Shown: positions 6,890-16,085, counted from the first letter of the stretch. The stretch is 64,000 nt of DNA from Marivivens donghaensis (GCF_011806565.1 NZ_JAATOP010000001.1:248001-312000), one strand, 5' to 3'. Numbers and translations: made by a program. Notes: a model not told the origin generated them from the letters alone.

Positions 6890-8593
6890 ATGATCTCGCG
6901 TCGTGATTTTCTACAGGCAAGCATGGCGGCCAGCGCCATCGTCGGTGCCTCGGGGTTTGGTAATTGGGGCCGTCTGGCGGCGCAGCAACTCCTGACGCAG
7001 GACGACCTGCTGTCGTTCGAGACTTTCGGCAACGTGTCTCTGATCCACCTGACCGACATCCACGCCCAACTGAACCCGATGTATTTCCGCGAGCCGGAGA
7101 TCAATATCGGCGTGGGCGAGAACAAGGGCGAGGTGCCGCACATCACTGGCGCGGACTTCCGTCGTCTGTACGGCATCGAGGATGGCTCCCCGTCCGCATA
7201 TGCGCTGACCTACAACGACTTTGCCTCGCTCGCCAAAGGCTACGGCAAGATGGGCGGACTCGACCGTATCGCGACCGTGGTAAAGGCGATCCGCGCCGAC
7301 CGCCCCGACGCGCTGCTGCTTGATGGTGGCGATACGTGGCAGGGCAGCTACACCTGCTACCACACCCAAGGTCAGGACATGGTCAACACCATGAACCTGC
7401 TCAAGCCCGACGCGATGACGTTCCACTGGGAATTCACGCTGGGTCAGGACCGCGTCCGCGAGATCGTCGAAAACCTCCCCTTCGCCGCGCTGGGCCAGAA
7501 CATCTTCGACGCGATGTGGGATGAACCCGCTGCGGAATTCGCGCCCTACAAGTTCTTCGAACGTGGCGGCGTGAAGATCGCCGTAATCGGTCAGGCGTTC
7601 CCCTACATGCCGATCGCCAACCCTGGCTGGATGTTCCCCGATTACTCCTTCGGTATCCGCGACGAGAACATGCAGGCCATGGTCGACGAATGCCGCGCCA
7701 AGGGCGCCGAATGCGTCGTCGTCCTGTCCCACAACGGTTTCGACGTGGACAAGAAGATGGCTGAACGCGTGCAGGGCATCGATGTTGTGCTGTCGGGTCA
7801 CACCCACGACGCACTGCCGGAGCCGTACCTCGTCGGTGAAACCATCGTCATTCCGTCGGGCTCGCACGGCAAGTTCGTCAGCCGTATCGACCTCGATATA
7901 CGCGACGGCCGTATGATGGGCTTCCGTCACAAACTGATCCCGATCTTCTCCGATGTCATCGAAGCCGATGCCGAAATGGCCTCCGCGATCGAAGCCGAAC
8001 GTGCGCCGTTCCAGAGCGAACTGAGCGAAGTGCTCGGCACCGTCGCCGACGACACCACGTTGTTCCGCCGCGGTAACTTCAACGGCTCGTGGGACGATCT
8101 GATCTGTGACGCGCTGCTCGAAGAGCGTGATGCAGAGATTGCCATGTCGCCCGGCGTGCGCTGGGGTCCGTCGCTGATCCCCGGTCAGCAGATTACCCGT
8201 GAGGACGTCTTTGGCGTGACCTCGATGACCTACCCGAACGCTTACCGCACAGAGATGACGGGCGAGTTCATCCACACCATCATGGAAGACGTTGCCGACA
8301 ACATCTTCAACCCCGATCCCTATTACCAGCAGGGCGGCGACATGGTGCGTATGGGCGGCCTTGGCTACCACATCGACGTCAGCAAGCCGATCGGCGAGCG
8401 CATCTCCAACATCACCATGCTCAAGACCGGCGAACAGCTCGATCCGGCCAAGAGCTACGTCGTCGCAGGCTGGGCGAGTGTCAATGAAGGCACCGAAGGT
8501 CCGGCGATCTGGGACGTGGTGGAATCGCACATCCGCAAACTTGGCACCGTTTCCGTAGCGCCGAATACGTCGGTGCAGGTCAGCGGCGTCTAA
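6890..8593 (+). CDS. soxB: Thiosulfohydrolase SoxB
   Basis: 567 residues, dinuclear manganese hydrolase of the 5'-nucleotidase/metallophosphatase superfamily that releases sulfate from SoxY-bound S-thiosulfonate. A twin-arginine signal (SRRDFLQASMAASAIVGA) is present. Metal motifs in order are LTDIHAQLNP, LDGGDTWQGS, the SoxB-typical FHWEFTLG in place of the nucleotidase GNHEFD, LSHNGFD, and GHTHDALP near residue 303. A 5'-nucleotidase C-terminal domain follows. AAGGA sits 10 bases ahead of the ATG. It is followed after 15 bases by soxC. Confidence 0.97.
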   Translation: MISRRDFLQASMAASAIVGASGFGNWGRLAAQQLLTQDDLLSFETFGNVSLIHLTDIHAQLNPMYFREPEINIGVGENKGEVPHITGADFRRLYGIEDGSPSAYALTYNDFASLAKGYGKMGGLDRIATVVKAIRADRPDALLLDGGDTWQGSYTCYHTQGQDMVNTMNLLKPDAMTFHWEFTLGQDRVREIVENLPFAALGQNIFDAMWDEPAAEFAPYKFFERGGVKIAVIGQAFPYMPIANPGWMFPDYSFGIRDENMQAMVDECRAKGAECVVVLSHNGFDVDKKMAERVQGIDVVLSGHTHDALPEPYLVGETIVIPSGSHGKFVSRIDLDIRDGRMMGFRHKLIPIFSDVIEADAEMASAIEAERAPFQSELSEVLGTVADDTTLFRRGNFNGSWDDLICDALLEERDAEIAMSPGVRWGPSLIPGQQITREDVFGVTSMTYPNAYRTEMTGEFIHTIMEDVADNIFNPDPYYQQGGDMVRMGGLGYHIDVSKPIGERISNITMLKTGEQLDPAKSYVVAGWASVNEGTEGPAIWDVVESHIRKLGTVSVAPNTSVQVSGV

Positions 8594-8608
8594 CCGGAGG
8601 AAAACAGG

Positions 8609-9883
8609 ATGGATATCAAAATCAAAGGCACAAAGCCGTCCCGCCGGAATTTCCTGACCGGCGCCATGGCTGCTGGCGGTGCCGCTGTCAGCGCGTCGTT
8701 CGCGCGTGCCCAAGGTGCGCCCGATCCGGCGATCACCGAACTGCAACCGTGGCGCAACCAGCTTGGCGATGGCGTCGACGCGCGTCCCTACGGTGTGCCG
8801 TCAAAGTACGCTTCCGAGGCCGTGCGCCGCGACGTCCCGTGGCTGACTGCCGACCCGATCAGCTCGGTCAACTTCACGCCGCTCCACGAACTTGACGGTA
8901 TCATCACGCCCAACGGTCTGTGCTTCGAACGCCACCACGGCGGTGTCGCTGACGTCGATCCGGCAGAGTACCGCCTGATGATCAATGGTCTCGTGGACAA
9001 GGAAATCGTGTTCACGCTGGAAGACCTGATGCGTTACCCGCGTGAGAACCACGTCTACTTCCTCGAATGCGCGGCGAACTCGGGCATGGAATGGGCGGGC
9101 GCGCAGCTCAACGGCTGTCAGTTCACCCACGGCATGATCCACAACGTCATGTATACGGGCATCCCGCTGCGCCTTCTGCTCGAAGAAGCGGGTGTTCAGG
9201 CAGGTGGCAAGTGGTTGCTTGCTGAAGGTGCCGATGCGTCTGCCATGACCCGTTCGATCCCGATGGAAAAGGCGCTCGACGACTGTCTTGTTGCGTTCAA
9301 GATGAATGGCGAAGCGCTTCGCCCCGAGCAGGGCTACCCTGTTCGCCTCGTCGTTCCCGGTTGGGAAGGCAACATGTGGATCAAGTGGCTCCGCCGCCTC
9401 GAAGTGGGTGACGAGCCTTGGCACCACCGCGAAGAAACGTCGAAGTACACCGACCTTCTCGCCAACGGTCAGGCCCGCCGCTTCACATGGGAGATGGACG
9501 CCAAGTCGGTCATTACCAGCCCGTCGCCGCAAGCACCGATCACCCACGGCAAAGGCTGGACTGTGGTCACCGGCATCGCATGGTCGGGCCGTGGCACGAT
9601 CCCGCGCGTGGACGTGACCCTCGACGGCGGCAAGAACTGGCATCAGGCCCGCATGAGCGGTCCGTCGTTCAACAAGTCGGTTCACCGCTTCTACTACGAA
9701 TTCGAATGGGACGGCTCGCCCTTGCTTCTGCAATCCCGCGCCCACGACAGTACCGGATACGTGCAGCCGACGAAAAACGAGCTGCGCGCCATCCGTGGCG
9801 AGAATTCGATCTACCACAACAACGGCATCCAGACTTGGTATGTCAACGAGAACGGCGAGGCTGAAAATGTCGAAATTTCTTAA
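8609..9883 (+). CDS. soxC: Sulfane dehydrogenase molybdenum subunit SoxC
   Basis: 424 residues, the molybdopterin subunit of SoxCD, which oxidises the SoxY-bound sulfane sulfur with release of six electrons. A twin-arginine signal (SRRNFLTGAMAAGGAAV) is visible. The sulfite-oxidase fold is marked by YFLECAANSG, whose Cys ligates molybdenum, and by the C-terminal dimerisation domain (WSGRGTIPRVDVTLDGG). GGAGG precedes the start. The last 17 bases overlap the start of soxD, implying translational coupling of the two subunits. Confidence 0.96.
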   Translation: MDIKIKGTKPSRRNFLTGAMAAGGAAVSASFARAQGAPDPAITELQPWRNQLGDGVDARPYGVPSKYASEAVRRDVPWLTADPISSVNFTPLHELDGIITPNGLCFERHHGGVADVDPAEYRLMINGLVDKEIVFTLEDLMRYPRENHVYFLECAANSGMEWAGAQLNGCQFTHGMIHNVMYTGIPLRLLLEEAGVQAGGKWLLAEGADASAMTRSIPMEKALDDCLVAFKMNGEALRPEQGYPVRLVVPGWEGNMWIKWLRRLEVGDEPWHHREETSKYTDLLANGQARRFTWEMDAKSVITSPSPQAPITHGKGWTVVTGIAWSGRGTIPRVDVTLDGGKNWHQARMSGPSFNKSVHRFYYEFEWDGSPLLLQSRAHDSTGYVQPTKNELRAIRGENSIYHNNGIQTWYVNENGEAENVEIS

Positions 9884-11126
9884 GATCTTCGTCCCCGCTC
9901 TGGGCGGCGCGACAGGCATCCTCGCGATTTCCTACATGATGGCCGACCAGCTGGTCGTCGACATTCCCGCGCCTGTGCGCGAGGCCATCGCGGTTCGCGC
10001 GGCCTACGCCGAAGAGGTCAAAGCGCAAGCTGCTGCCGACGCGGAGGCTGCCGCAGCACTCGCCGCGCAAATGGAAGCTGCAGGCCATGCGCCGTCGATC
10101 GAAGGCGGCTATGGCCTTGGACGTCCTGCACTGACCGAAGAAGTCGCGGCTTGGAACACCGACATTCGTCCCGATGGTATGGGTCTTCCCGAAGGCTCTG
10201 GTGATGTCTGGACCGGTGAAGAAGTTTTCGTCGAAAAGTGTGCCATGTGTCACGGCGACTTCGGTGAAGCTGTTGGTCGCTGGCCGGTGCTCGCAGGCGG
10301 GCAGGGAACGCTGGAAAACGAAGATCCGGTGAAGACTATCGGGTCGTACTGGCCCTACCTGTCGACCGTCTATGACTACGTGAATCGCGCCATGCCGTTC
10401 GGCGATGCGTCGACCCTCACACCTGACGAAGTCTACGCGATTACCGCTTACCTTCTGTACCTCAACAACGAGGTCGAGGACGACTTCACCCTGTCGAGCG
10501 ACAACTTCACCGAAGTGCGACTGCCCAACGAAGAGAACTTCTTCATGGACGACCGCATGGACACCGAATTCCCCGTCTTCATTCGTGCCGACATCTGCAT
10601 GGAGAATTGCAAGGACGAGGTGGAGATCACGATGCACGCCAGCGTGCTCGACGTGACGCCTGAAGAAGAGGGCGCTTCGGAAGAAGATGCTCTGAACGAA
10701 GAAGCTGCCACAACAACCGAGGAATCGACAACCGAAGTCGCAGCCCAAGAAACCACCGAGGAAGCTCCGGCCGAAGAACCTGCTGTGGAAATGGCGGCCT
10801 TCGATCCTGAACTCGCGGCCGCTGGTGAGCGTGTCTTCGGCAAGTGCCGCGCCTGTCACAAGGTCGGTGACGGCGCGCGTAACGGCACCGGTCCGCAGCT
10901 CAACGGCATTGTCGGTCGCGGGATCGGAGCACTCGAAGATTTCCGTTATTCCGATGTTTTCCAAGAGGCTCACGCCAACGGCGAGACGTGGGATGAGGAA
11001 CGCCTTGGCGCATTTCTTGCAAACCCGCGTGACGCTATGCCGCGTACCCGTATGAGCTTTGCGGGTCTACGTGATCAGGGTGATATCGACGCGGTGATCG
11101 ATTACCTGAAATCGGTCGATCAGTAA
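9867..11126 (+). CDS. soxD: Diheme cytochrome c subunit SoxD
   Basis: 419 residues from an ATG inside the soxC 3' end; a longer in-frame start at 9795 lies wholly within soxC and is unlikely. An N-terminal hydrophobic segment (about residues 5-24) acts as signal or anchor. Two heme sites are C125-A-M-C128-H129 and C327-R-A-C330-H331. Between the two domains, residues about 265-308 form a Glu/Thr/Ala-rich acidic linker. SoxD carries the electrons from SoxC to the respiratory chain. An inverted-repeat terminator candidate follows. Confidence 0.95.
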   Translation: MSKFLKIFVPALGGATGILAISYMMADQLVVDIPAPVREAIAVRAAYAEEVKAQAAADAEAAAALAAQMEAAGHAPSIEGGYGLGRPALTEEVAAWNTDIRPDGMGLPEGSGDVWTGEEVFVEKCAMCHGDFGEAVGRWPVLAGGQGTLENEDPVKTIGSYWPYLSTVYDYVNRAMPFGDASTLTPDEVYAITAYLLYLNNEVEDDFTLSSDNFTEVRLPNEENFFMDDRMDTEFPVFIRADICMENCKDEVEITMHASVLDVTPEEEGASEEDALNEEAATTTEESTTEVAAQETTEEAPAEEPAVEMAAFDPELAAAGERVFGKCRACHKVGDGARNGTGPQLNGIVGRGIGALEDFRYSDVFQEAHANGETWDEERLGAFLANPRDAMPRTRMSFAGLRDQGDIDAVIDYLKSVDQ

Positions 11127-11127
11127 T

Positions 11128-11176
11128 CGGAGCGCTTCCCCCTTGGTTGTAGCCGCGAGGGAAGCTACATGCTCCG
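11128..11176 (+). terminator. Hairpin after soxD
   Basis: CGGAGC plus GCTTCCC at 11128-11140 pairs with GGGAAGC and GCTCCG at 11159-11176, with a bulge on the 3' arm. There is no clear T-run, so termination may be weak or the structure may stabilise the sox transcript end. Confidence 0.45.
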
Positions 11177-11180
11177 AAAC

Positions 11181-11194
11181 ATGATATAGATCAA
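11181..11194. promoter_or_regulatory. Candidate FNR/FnrL box upstream of the DUF302 gene and hemA
   Basis: ATGAT-ATAG-ATCAA matches the FNR consensus TTGAT-N4-ATCAA at all but the first base. It lies 53 bases before the DUF302 start, in the presumed promoter of the DUF302-hemA pair. Control of hemA by FnrL is known in Rhodobacter. A separate 8-base inverted repeat (AAAGCCAC/GTGGCTTT) follows at 11193-11217. Confidence 0.5.
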
Positions 11195-11247
11195 AGCCAC
11201 GTTTTTGATGTGGCTTTATCAACACCGCAGACTGAGGGGCTTTTGCC

Positions 11248-11679
11248 ATGAACCGTTTTGCCATTTCCGCACTGGTCGCACTGACCGCTTCGACTGCCTT
11301 TGCGCAGGAAGCAGTGACCTATGACGTGAATGGCACCTTCGACGATGCCATCTTCGGACTGGAATCGGCGATCACGGGGCGGGGACTGGTGGTCGACTGG
11401 GTCAGCCACACCGGAGAAATGCTTGCCCGCACGGGCGAGGATGTCGGCTCCGATGTGACGCTCTTTGACAAGGCCGACGTCTACAACTTCTGCTCGGCAG
11501 CCCTGTCGCGCAAGATGATGGAGATTGACCCCCTCAATATCGCGCACTGTCCGTATGCGGTCTTTGTCTTCGAACGGGAAGGCGAAGTGACCGTGGGCTA
11601 CCGCACCCAACCCGAAGGCGAGATGCAGGAAGTTCAGGCACTTCTTGACGAAATCGCCCGCGAAGCTGCCGGAGAATAA
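11248..11679 (+). CDS. Exported DUF302-family protein
   Basis: 143 residues with a signal peptide (about 1-19, cleaved after STAFAQ). The remainder resembles the DUF302 family: an early [18 protein letters not shown] segment, where the family helix lies, followed by [24 protein letters not shown] with two cysteines. The function of DUF302 proteins is unsettled; they often lie in sulfur or metal loci. It is encoded between soxD and hemA, 2 bases before hemA, with GAGGGG ahead of its start, so it is probably cotranscribed with hemA. Confidence 0.7.
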   Translation: MNRFAISALVALTASTAFAQEAVTYDVNGTFDDAIFGLESAITGRGLVVDWVSHTGEMLARTGEDVGSDVTLFDKADVYNFCSAALSRKMMEIDPLNIAHCPYAVFVFEREGEVTVGYRTQPEGEMQEVQALLDEIAREAAGE

Positions 11680-11681
11680 TC

Positions 11682-12905
11682 ATGGACTATCAGAACTTCT
11701 TCCGCTCGGAGCTGGACAAGCTCCGCGATGAAGGAAACTACCGCGTGTTTGCCGATCTCGAGCGTGAACGCGGCAATTTCCCTCAAGCGGCGAACTTCAT
11801 TGAGGATAGCGTCCGCAAGGTGACGATCTGGTGCTCTAACGATTACCTCGGCATGGGTCAGCATCCTGTCGTCCTGTCCGCCATGCATGATGCGCTGGAT
11901 AAGGTCGGCGCCGGTGCGGGCGGTACACGCAACATTTCGGGCACGACGCATCACCATGTCCTTCTGGAGCGCGAACTGGCCGATCTGCATGGCAAGGAAG
12001 CCGCGCTGCTGTTCACTTCCGGTTACGTCTCGAACTGGGCCGGTCTGGGTACCCTTGGCGCAAAGATCCCCGGTCTCGTGATCCTGTCGGACGCGTTGAA
12101 CCACGCTTCGATGATCGAAGGCATCCGTCATTCCAAGGCGCAGCGCATCATCTGGAAACACAACGATCTCGAAGACCTCGAGCGTCATCTTGCGAGCCTG
12201 CCTGCCGAACAGCCGAAGCTCATCGCATTCGAGTCCGTTTACTCGATGGATGGTGACATCGCCCCGATCAAGGAAATCTGTGACCTCGCCGACAAGTACA
12301 ACGCGATGACTTACCTCGACGAAGTGCACGCTGTCGGCATGTACGGCCCCCGCGGTGGCGGCGTGGCAGAGCGCGAAGGTCTGATGGACCGTATCACCGT
12401 CATCGAAGGCACGCTGGGCAAAGCGTTCGGCGTCATGGGTGGCTACATCACCGCCTCGCGCGAATTGGTCGATTTCGTCCGTTCGTTCGCTTCGGGCTTC
12501 ATCTTTACCACAGCACTGCCGCCCGCCGTGGCCGCGGGTGCGTGTGCCGCGATCCGTCACCTCAAAGTTTCCGCAGAAGAGCGTGACGGCCAGAAGGAAA
12601 AGGTCGCCAAGGTTCGTGCAATGCTCGACAAAGCAGGCATCCCGCACATCGATAACCCGAGCCACATCATTCCGGTGATGGTCGGCGATCCGGTGAAGTG
12701 TAAGTGGCTATCGGACGTGCTGATGGACCAGCACGGCATCTATATCCAGCCGATCAACTACCCGACCGTCCCCAAGGGCACCGAGCGTCTGCGTATCACA
12801 CCGTCGCCCGTTCACACCGACGAGGACATCGAAAAGCTGATCGGCGCGCTCTCGGACCTGTGGGAGCAATGTCAGGCGGCGCGAATGCCGATGGCAGCAC
12901 AGTAA
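11682..12905 (+). CDS. hemA: 5-aminolevulinate synthase HemA
   Basis: 407 residues, PLP enzyme condensing glycine and succinyl-CoA to 5-aminolevulinate, the first step of heme and bacteriochlorophyll synthesis in alphaproteobacteria. The start [20 protein letters not shown] and full length match Rhodobacter HemA. Key segments are [17 protein letters not shown] (substrate site), [15 protein letters not shown] (cofactor Asp) and [14 protein letters not shown] with the PLP-binding Lys. Placement after the sox cluster fits the heme demand of SoxA, SoxX and SoxD. A terminator follows at once. Confidence 0.96.
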   Translation: MDYQNFFRSELDKLRDEGNYRVFADLERERGNFPQAANFIEDSVRKVTIWCSNDYLGMGQHPVVLSAMHDALDKVGAGAGGTRNISGTTHHHVLLERELADLHGKEAALLFTSGYVSNWAGLGTLGAKIPGLVILSDALNHASMIEGIRHSKAQRIIWKHNDLEDLERHLASLPAEQPKLIAFESVYSMDGDIAPIKEICDLADKYNAMTYLDEVHAVGMYGPRGGGVAEREGLMDRITVIEGTLGKAFGVMGGYITASRELVDFVRSFASGFIFTTALPPAVAAGACAAIRHLKVSAEERDGQKEKVAKVRAMLDKAGIPHIDNPSHIIPVMVGDPVKCKWLSDVLMDQHGIYIQPINYPTVPKGTERLRITPSPVHTDEDIEKLIGALSDLWEQCQAARMPMAAQ

Positions 12906-12911
12906 TAAAGG

Positions 12912-12933
12912 AGGGGCCGATAGGCCCCTTTTT
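12912..12933 (+). terminator. Rho-independent terminator after hemA
   Basis: AGGGGCC-GATA-GGCCCCT hairpin followed by five T residues, beginning 7 bases after the hemA stop. It overlaps the 3' end of the convergent SnoaL-like gene. Confidence 0.85.
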
Positions 12934-13319
12934 CATAGCTGGTCTTCGACGGATTTGCGGTCGATTACCGACCAGACTTGCCGGACTTTGCCGTCTTCGA
13001 ACCTGTAGAACACGTTCTCGTCGAACTGTACGCGCTTGCCGTTGATGGGCAGGCCGAAGAATTCGCCCATTGGCGTGCAGTCGAACTCTAGCTTCGCGGC
13101 GATATGCGGCGGCTCTGCGATCAGGAGGCCGATGTTGAACCGCAGGTCGGGGATTTCGCGAAAGTCCCGCTCCAGCATTTTGCGGTAGCCCGAGAGCCCG
13201 ATCTGATTGCCGTTGTGCTCAGCATCGTCATGGACAAAATCGCCGAGGTTGTCCCAATCCTGCCTGTTCAGACAGTCGATGTAGCCACGGTAAATGTCGG
13301 AAAGTTCTACGGGTGTCAC
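12933..13319 (-). CDS. SnoaL-like / ester-cyclase-family protein
   Basis: About 128 residues of the NTF2-like SnoaL fold, recognisable from YRGYIDCLNRQDW near the start, a central FREIPDLRFNIGLLIAE and a C-terminal FRFEDGKVRQ-type strand (YRFEDGKVRQVWSVIDR). Such proteins include polyketide cyclases, epoxide hydrolases and many of unknown function, so no reaction is assigned. The frame opens at a GTG (13328), but AAGGTGG lies 5 bases before a second in-frame GTG at 13319, which I prefer. It is the downstream neighbour of the exported hydrolase gene. Confidence 0.7.
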   Translation of the reverse strand: MTPVELSDIYRGYIDCLNRQDWDNLGDFVHDDAEHNGNQIGLSGYRKMLERDFREIPDLRFNIGLLIAEPPHIAAKLEFDCTPMGEFFGLPINGKRVQFDENVFYRFEDGKVRQVWSVIDRKSVEDQL

Positions 13320-13359
13320 TGCGACCACCTTAAGTCAGTCGCAGCGACCCTAGTACGCG

Positions 13360-14250
13360 TCAGGCGGGAATGAAACGGTAGCCGTCGCCCGATTTTTCTG
13401 CGTGTCCGATGCCGGGGAAGGGGAAGTGGAAACCGATCAGCATCGCCTTGTCCGCATTCAGACGGTCCAGCAGCGCGGTCCGCGTCGCCGCGCCGAGTTC
13501 GCCATCCTGATCCGAGCCAAGCTCCCACTGCGGCTGTTCGAACGCGACGTGGTGATTGCCGATGCTGTCGCCGACAATGACCAGCGGATCGGAGCCGTTC
13601 ACGGCGAACGCCATGTGACCGGGGGTATGCCCCGGCGTGCCAACGGCCTGAAGGCCGGAAAGGACATCATCACCATCCTCGAAAACGTCCATTTCGACGG
13701 CATTTAGATAGCGAAGCGCCCCAGCAGCGAATGCCATACGCTCTTCGCCGATGGTGTTCACCGTTTCGGGGTCGAGCCAGTAGTCACGCTCCGCACGTCC
13801 GATCATGTGGCGGGCGTTGTAGAACACCGGCTCGTCGAAATCGTCGAGCACGCCCCAGAGGTGGTCAGGGTGCGCGTGGGTGAAGAGGACATGCGTGACG
13901 TCCTCCGGTGCGACACCCAGCGTGTCCAGCGAGTCGACCAAGCGGCCTGCGCTGGGCTGGAAGTTCATGCCAGACCCGACGTCGATCAGGACGGTATTCT
14001 CGCCATCGCGGAGCAGCGTCACGTTGCAATCGGGGGTCAGTTGCTCTGTGCCGAGGTCGTACCGCGCGAGGATATCGGCAGCGTCGTTCACATGCTCGCC
14101 GAGGATAAAACCCGCAGGCAAAATCAGGTTGCCATCGGACAGCGTGTCGACCGTGTAATTGCCGACCGTTGTCGAGGCATGAAGGCGAAAGGGCAGGGTT
14201 CCGGCTAGCGCGGCAGTGCCCATGATCATCGTCCGACGTGTGATGGCCAT
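13360..14250 (-). CDS. Exported metallo-beta-lactamase-fold hydrolase
   Basis: 296 residues. A twin-arginine-like signal (ITRRTMIMGTAALAGTL) is followed by a metallo-beta-lactamase domain with the zinc motif LFTHAHPDHLWG (HxHxDH), then TPGHTPGHM and GDSIGNHH. Probably periplasmic; the substrate is unknown, and lactonases, arylsulfatases and thiolesterases share this fold. The start is set by GGAG close to ATG 14250; an upstream in-frame extension to 14364 lacks a signal sequence at its front and a ribosome site. The upstream 339-base gap is shared with the divergent gcv riboswitch. Confidence 0.8.
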   Translation of the reverse strand: MAITRRTMIMGTAALAGTLPFRLHASTTVGNYTVDTLSDGNLILPAGFILGEHVNDAADILARYDLGTEQLTPDCNVTLLRDGENTVLIDVGSGMNFQPSAGRLVDSLDTLGVAPEDVTHVLFTHAHPDHLWGVLDDFDEPVFYNARHMIGRAERDYWLDPETVNTIGEERMAFAAGALRYLNAVEMDVFEDGDDVLSGLQAVGTPGHTPGHMAFAVNGSDPLVIVGDSIGNHHVAFEQPQWELGSDQDGELGAATRTALLDRLNADKAMLIGFHFPFPGIGHAEKSGDGYRFIPA

Positions 14251-14401
14251 AATGGCTCCTCCCTCATCACATTCAATTTCGCCTATGTATATAGCGCCTT
14301 GCCTATTTTGGCTACATCGGTCATCGGTGCCGCAAATAAAACGCGGATGGTCGTATTTTCCCACTAGACGACCCCCGATAAATTTCCTATCGGAAACTTA
14401 C

Positions 14402-14560
14402 GTGTTCGGGAGAACTGGATCGCCAGTGCCGAAGGAGCAACCGCCCCGGGAAACTCTCAGGCAAATGGACCTTGCACGTGCAAACACTCTGGAGAGAGGC
14501 GCAGCGCGCCCGCCGAAGGGATAACGATCTCAGGCGAAGGGACAGAGGGGGCATCGACAA
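14402..14560 (+). ncRNA. Glycine riboswitch (tandem aptamer) upstream of gcvT
   Basis: The leader of gcvT holds two consecutive glycine-aptamer modules. The first runs from CGGGAGA near 14407 through GCCGAAGGAGCAACCGCC to ACTCTCAGGCAAATGGAC near 14470. The second runs from CTCTGGAGAG near 14488 through CGCCGAAGGG to ATCTCAGGCGAAGGGACAGA near 14546. These are the conserved gcvT-motif segments. Glycine binding should switch on gcvTH expression. The stretch from 14251 to 14400 holds the two divergent promoters; no other gene was seen there. Confidence 0.92.
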
Positions 14561-14589
14561 CGGGCGGAGACCCTGATGCTGGAGTGGAC

Positions 14590-15696
14590 ATGAGCGATAT
14601 GAAACGCACGGGGCTTTTCGATCTTCATCTGGAACTGGGTGCCAAGATGGTGCCTTTCGCAGGCTACGACATGCCTGTGCAGTACCCGATGGGCGTGATG
14701 AAAGAACACCTCTGGACCCGTGAGAATGCGGGCCTGTTCGATGTCAGCCACATGGGTCAAGTCATCCTGCGCGGGGATGATGTCGCGGCCAAATTCGAGG
14801 CGCTGGTTCCGATGAACGTGCAGGGCCTAAAAGAGGGCCGTCAGCGCTACGGCCTTTTCACCAACGATGACGGCGGCATCCGCGACGACCTGATGTTTGC
14901 CAACCGCGGCGACCATCTGTTCGTGGTCGTCAACGCTGCATGTAAGGATGCCGATATCGCCTACATGCGGTCTGCGCTCGAAGGCGTCGACGTGATCGAG
15001 GTGACTGACCGCTCGCTCGTTGCGCTTCAGGGACCGAAAGCCGAAGCCGCGCTTCAGCCGATTGCGGACGTGGCCGCGATGAAGTTCATGGACGTGGCCA
15101 CCATCGACACCGAATTTGGCGAGCTTTGGATCAGCCGTTCGGGTTACACCGGCGAGGACGGATTCGAGATATCAGTGCCCGACCAACATGCCGAAGCCTT
15201 CGCCCGCCGACTTCTGGCCGATGATGCGGTCGCTCCGATTGGCCTCGGCGCGCGCGATAGCCTGCGTCTTGAGGCGGGTCTGTGCCTCTATGGTTCCGAC
15301 ATCGACGAAGTGACCACGCCTGCGGCTGCCGATCTCCTCTGGGCGATCCAGAAGGTGCGCGTGACTGGCGAGCGGGCAGGCGGATTCCCTGGTGCGGACC
15401 TTATCATCGCCGAAATTGAAAACGGCGCGCCGAGCAAGCGTGTTGGGCTGCTGCCCGAAGGCCGCGCCCCGATGCGCGCAGGCACGCGTCTTTTCGCGGA
15501 TGCCGAAGGCGGAGAGCCGATTGGCGTCGTCACGTCGGGCGCATTCGGACCGTCAATCGAGCGCCCGATGTCGATGGCGTATGTTCCAACGGAACTTGCA
15601 CACAATGACGTAGTTATTTTCGGAGAAGTGCGTGGCAAACGCCTTCCCGCTAAAGTGACGGCACTCCCGTTCCGTCCTTCCACCTATAAACGCTGA
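14590..15696 (+). CDS. gcvT: Glycine cleavage system T protein (aminomethyltransferase)
   Basis: 368 residues, transfers the methylene of the lipoyl-bound aminomethyl group to tetrahydrofolate and releases ammonia. Family segments visible are MVPFAGYDMPVQYP, FDVSHMGQ, a central GYTGEDGFEI folate-site region, LGARDSLRLEAGLCLYG and the C-terminal GEVRGKRLPAKV. ATG 14590 has GGAG 5 bases upstream; the in-frame GTG at 14584 overlaps that site and is rejected. The stop overlaps the first possible gcvH start (TGATG). Confidence 0.95.
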   Translation: MSDMKRTGLFDLHLELGAKMVPFAGYDMPVQYPMGVMKEHLWTRENAGLFDVSHMGQVILRGDDVAAKFEALVPMNVQGLKEGRQRYGLFTNDDGGIRDDLMFANRGDHLFVVVNAACKDADIAYMRSALEGVDVIEVTDRSLVALQGPKAEAALQPIADVAAMKFMDVATIDTEFGELWISRSGYTGEDGFEISVPDQHAEAFARRLLADDAVAPIGLGARDSLRLEAGLCLYGSDIDEVTTPAAADLLWAIQKVRVTGERAGGFPGADLIIAEIENGAPSKRVGLLPEGRAPMRAGTRLFADAEGGEPIGVVTSGAFGPSIERPMSMAYVPTELAHNDVVIFGEVRGKRLPAKVTALPFRPSTYKR

Positions 15697-15719
15697 TGTC
15701 CAACACGGAGACCATGGAC

Positions 15720-16079
15720 ATGAAATATACCGAAGAACATGAATGGCTGCGGGTCGAAGGCGATCTGATTGTCGTAGGCATTACCGAATACGCAACTGAA
15801 CAGCTCGGCGATATCGTGTTCGTCGAACTGCCGGAAGAAGGCACCGAAATCAGCAAGGACGACGAAGTTGTCGTCATCGAGTCCGTCAAGGCGGCCTCCG
15901 AGATCCTCGCCCCCCTCGATGGAGAAGTTGTCGAGGTCAACGATGTACTGACTGACAATCCGGCGCTCGTGAACGAAGATCCGCTGAATGACGGCTGGTT
16001 CTTCAAGATGAAGATCGAAGACATGTCCGTGCTCGACGAGCTGATGGACGAAGCCGCCTACAAAGAACACATCGGCTGA
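15720..16079 (+). CDS. gcvH: Glycine cleavage system H protein
   Basis: 119-residue lipoyl carrier that shuttles the aminomethyl intermediate among GcvP, GcvT and lipoamide dehydrogenase. The attachment lysine is K57 in VIESVKAASE. I choose ATG 15720 (MKYTEEHEWLRV, the common family start), 9 bases after GGAG at 15707. In-frame ATGs at 15696 (overlapping the gcvT stop) and 15714 are possible. A terminator follows before gcvP. Confidence 0.94.
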   Translation: MKYTEEHEWLRVEGDLIVVGITEYATEQLGDIVFVELPEEGTEISKDDEVVVIESVKAASEILAPLDGEVVEVNDVLTDNPALVNEDPLNDGWFFKMKIEDMSVLDELMDEAAYKEHIG

Positions 16080-16085
16080 TCTGGT

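Noticed and set aside
6911-8746. A 611-codon open frame opposite soxB
   Set aside because: Antisense shadow of soxB with no domain or ribosome site; soxB is complete and conserved.
11193-11217. AAAGCCAC/GTGGCTTT repeat as a soxD terminator
   Set aside because: No T-run follows, and it overlaps the promoter region of the DUF302 gene. It is more likely part of that promoter region or incidental.
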